Assembly: GCA_964058845.1 (NCBI GenBank)
Contig: CAXKVR010000626.1
Coordinates: forward strand, 1 to 18,416
Source of the DNA: Carex sylvatica
Lineage: Eukaryota; Streptophyta; Magnoliopsida; Poales; Cyperaceae
Direction of reading: 5' to 3'
Length of the DNA: 18,416 nt
How positions within the stretch are numbered: position 1 is the first letter of the stretch; each line of letters opens with the position of its first letter. Of this stretch, positions 18,056-18,416 are shown one piece after another. Both the position numbers and the translations under genes were made by a program. The notes under the pieces were generated by a model that worked only from the letters and a program-made list of their open reading frames with translations, did not search any database and was not told the DNA's origin.

Positions 18056-18083
18056 CGCTGTGTTGGCACTCATTCTTAATAGA

Positions 18084-18145
18084 ATAAATTCGGTTAGAAT
18101 TAATTAATGAATAAACTAATGAATATAAATTCGGTTAGAATTAAT
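18084..18145. repeat. 21-bp direct repeat, 41 bp apart
   Basis: The word ataaattcggttagaatt followed by aat occurs at 18084-18104 and again at 18125-18145, with AT-rich sequence between. Confidence 0.85.
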
Positions 18146-18416
18146 AATGTTAATAGGTCCGTTTTCATAAATTCGAATTCTTCTTTAAAATGAATATTTA
18201 TATTAGCAATTCTTCATTAGTAATTCTTCTTAGAAATGAATATTTTTTGAAAAAATCAGGGTCATTCCAATACATCACCAAAATAATTTTAGTATTGACT
18301 CTTTTGCACATGCATCCCTTAAGTTGATGTTATGATACCAACTGTTATGGTGATGTACCAGAATTGTCATGGATTCTCTTTGCCGAGTAGGCACCATAGA
18401 CTGTCTCGAGCTGTTT
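18146..18416. other. AT-rich right flank, no firm gene
   Basis: Repeated aattcttc and gaatattt words fill 18175-18250. On the minus strand one frame is open from the window edge (18415) to a TGA at 18277-18275, about 46 codons, with no recognised domain. It may be part of a gene continuing beyond the window or chance. Confidence 0.35.

Larger units (their letters stand above)
18014..18069 (-). pseudogene. Upstream part of the interrupted PHD-like fragment
   Basis: On the minus strand the frame that matches the PHD-like part at 14974-15255 is open from 18069 to the LTR junction, about 17 codons, and is closed upstream by a TGA at 18072-18070. An AG at 18070-18069 or 18060-18059 could be a splice acceptor. 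The Met at 18073 belongs to a different frame and does not lead into the PHD-like part. It has no recognisable domain of its own; its link to the downstream part rests on frame continuity across the target duplication. Confidence 0.35.

Noticed and set aside
18327..18345. tRNA-Met primer-binding-site-like TGGTATCAtaac on the minus strand
   Set aside because: Only the first 8 bases match the usual TGGTATCAGAGC, and no LTR end is next to it.
1..18416. CRISPR array, rRNA, tRNA, organellar insert or bacterial operon
   Set aside because: No regularly spaced identical repeats with unique spacers, no conserved rRNA or cloverleaf words, and composition and repeats are those of plant nuclear intergenic DNA.

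Overview
The window reads as nuclear DNA from a flowering plant, probably a dicot. It is strongly AT-rich and has no bacterial-style gene packing, long reading frames, rRNA or tRNA. Its content is plant repeat DNA: long-LTR retroelement remains, foldback/MITE elements, a SINE-like insertion, hAT-like termini and many (TA)n, (GA)n and (AAT)n microsatellites. I did not try to name the species.

Layout. 1-1557: AT-rich DNA with a possible small inverted-repeat element, a GATATCC-rich hAT-like remnant and two short tandem duplications. 1563-4194: a 2,632-bp solo LTR (copy A) with a perfect 5-bp target duplication. 4200-5536: featureless AT-rich DNA. 5537-5999: a large inverted repeat. 6851-7012: a doubtful signal-peptide-like reading frame. 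7046-13625: a cluster of five related foldback elements (three clear, two decayed), interrupted by a 191-bp Mutator-like MITE with a 9-bp target duplication (9563-9753) and followed by a tRNA-type SINE candidate (12859-13002). 13852-14036: a GC-rich hAT-like block. 14340-14600: AT-rich short repeats. 14974-15255 and about 18014-18069, minus strand: a gene fragment with a PHD-like zinc-finger pattern, split by a second solo LTR (copy B, 15256-18013, 2,758 bp, perfect 5-bp target duplication). 18074-18416: AT-rich flank.

No intact gene set works together here. The best coding candidate is the interrupted PHD-like fragment. The two solo LTRs belong to one lineage: they share their 5' start, several internal blocks and a nearly identical 3' end. 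Each carries a different GC-rich palindromic repeat array, at a different place relative to its other landmarks. The foldback cluster is the most unusual structure: copies share a central hairpin, but the outer 60-70 bp of the arms are replaced as matched pairs between copies. All calls come from reading the sequence by eye; no database search was run.
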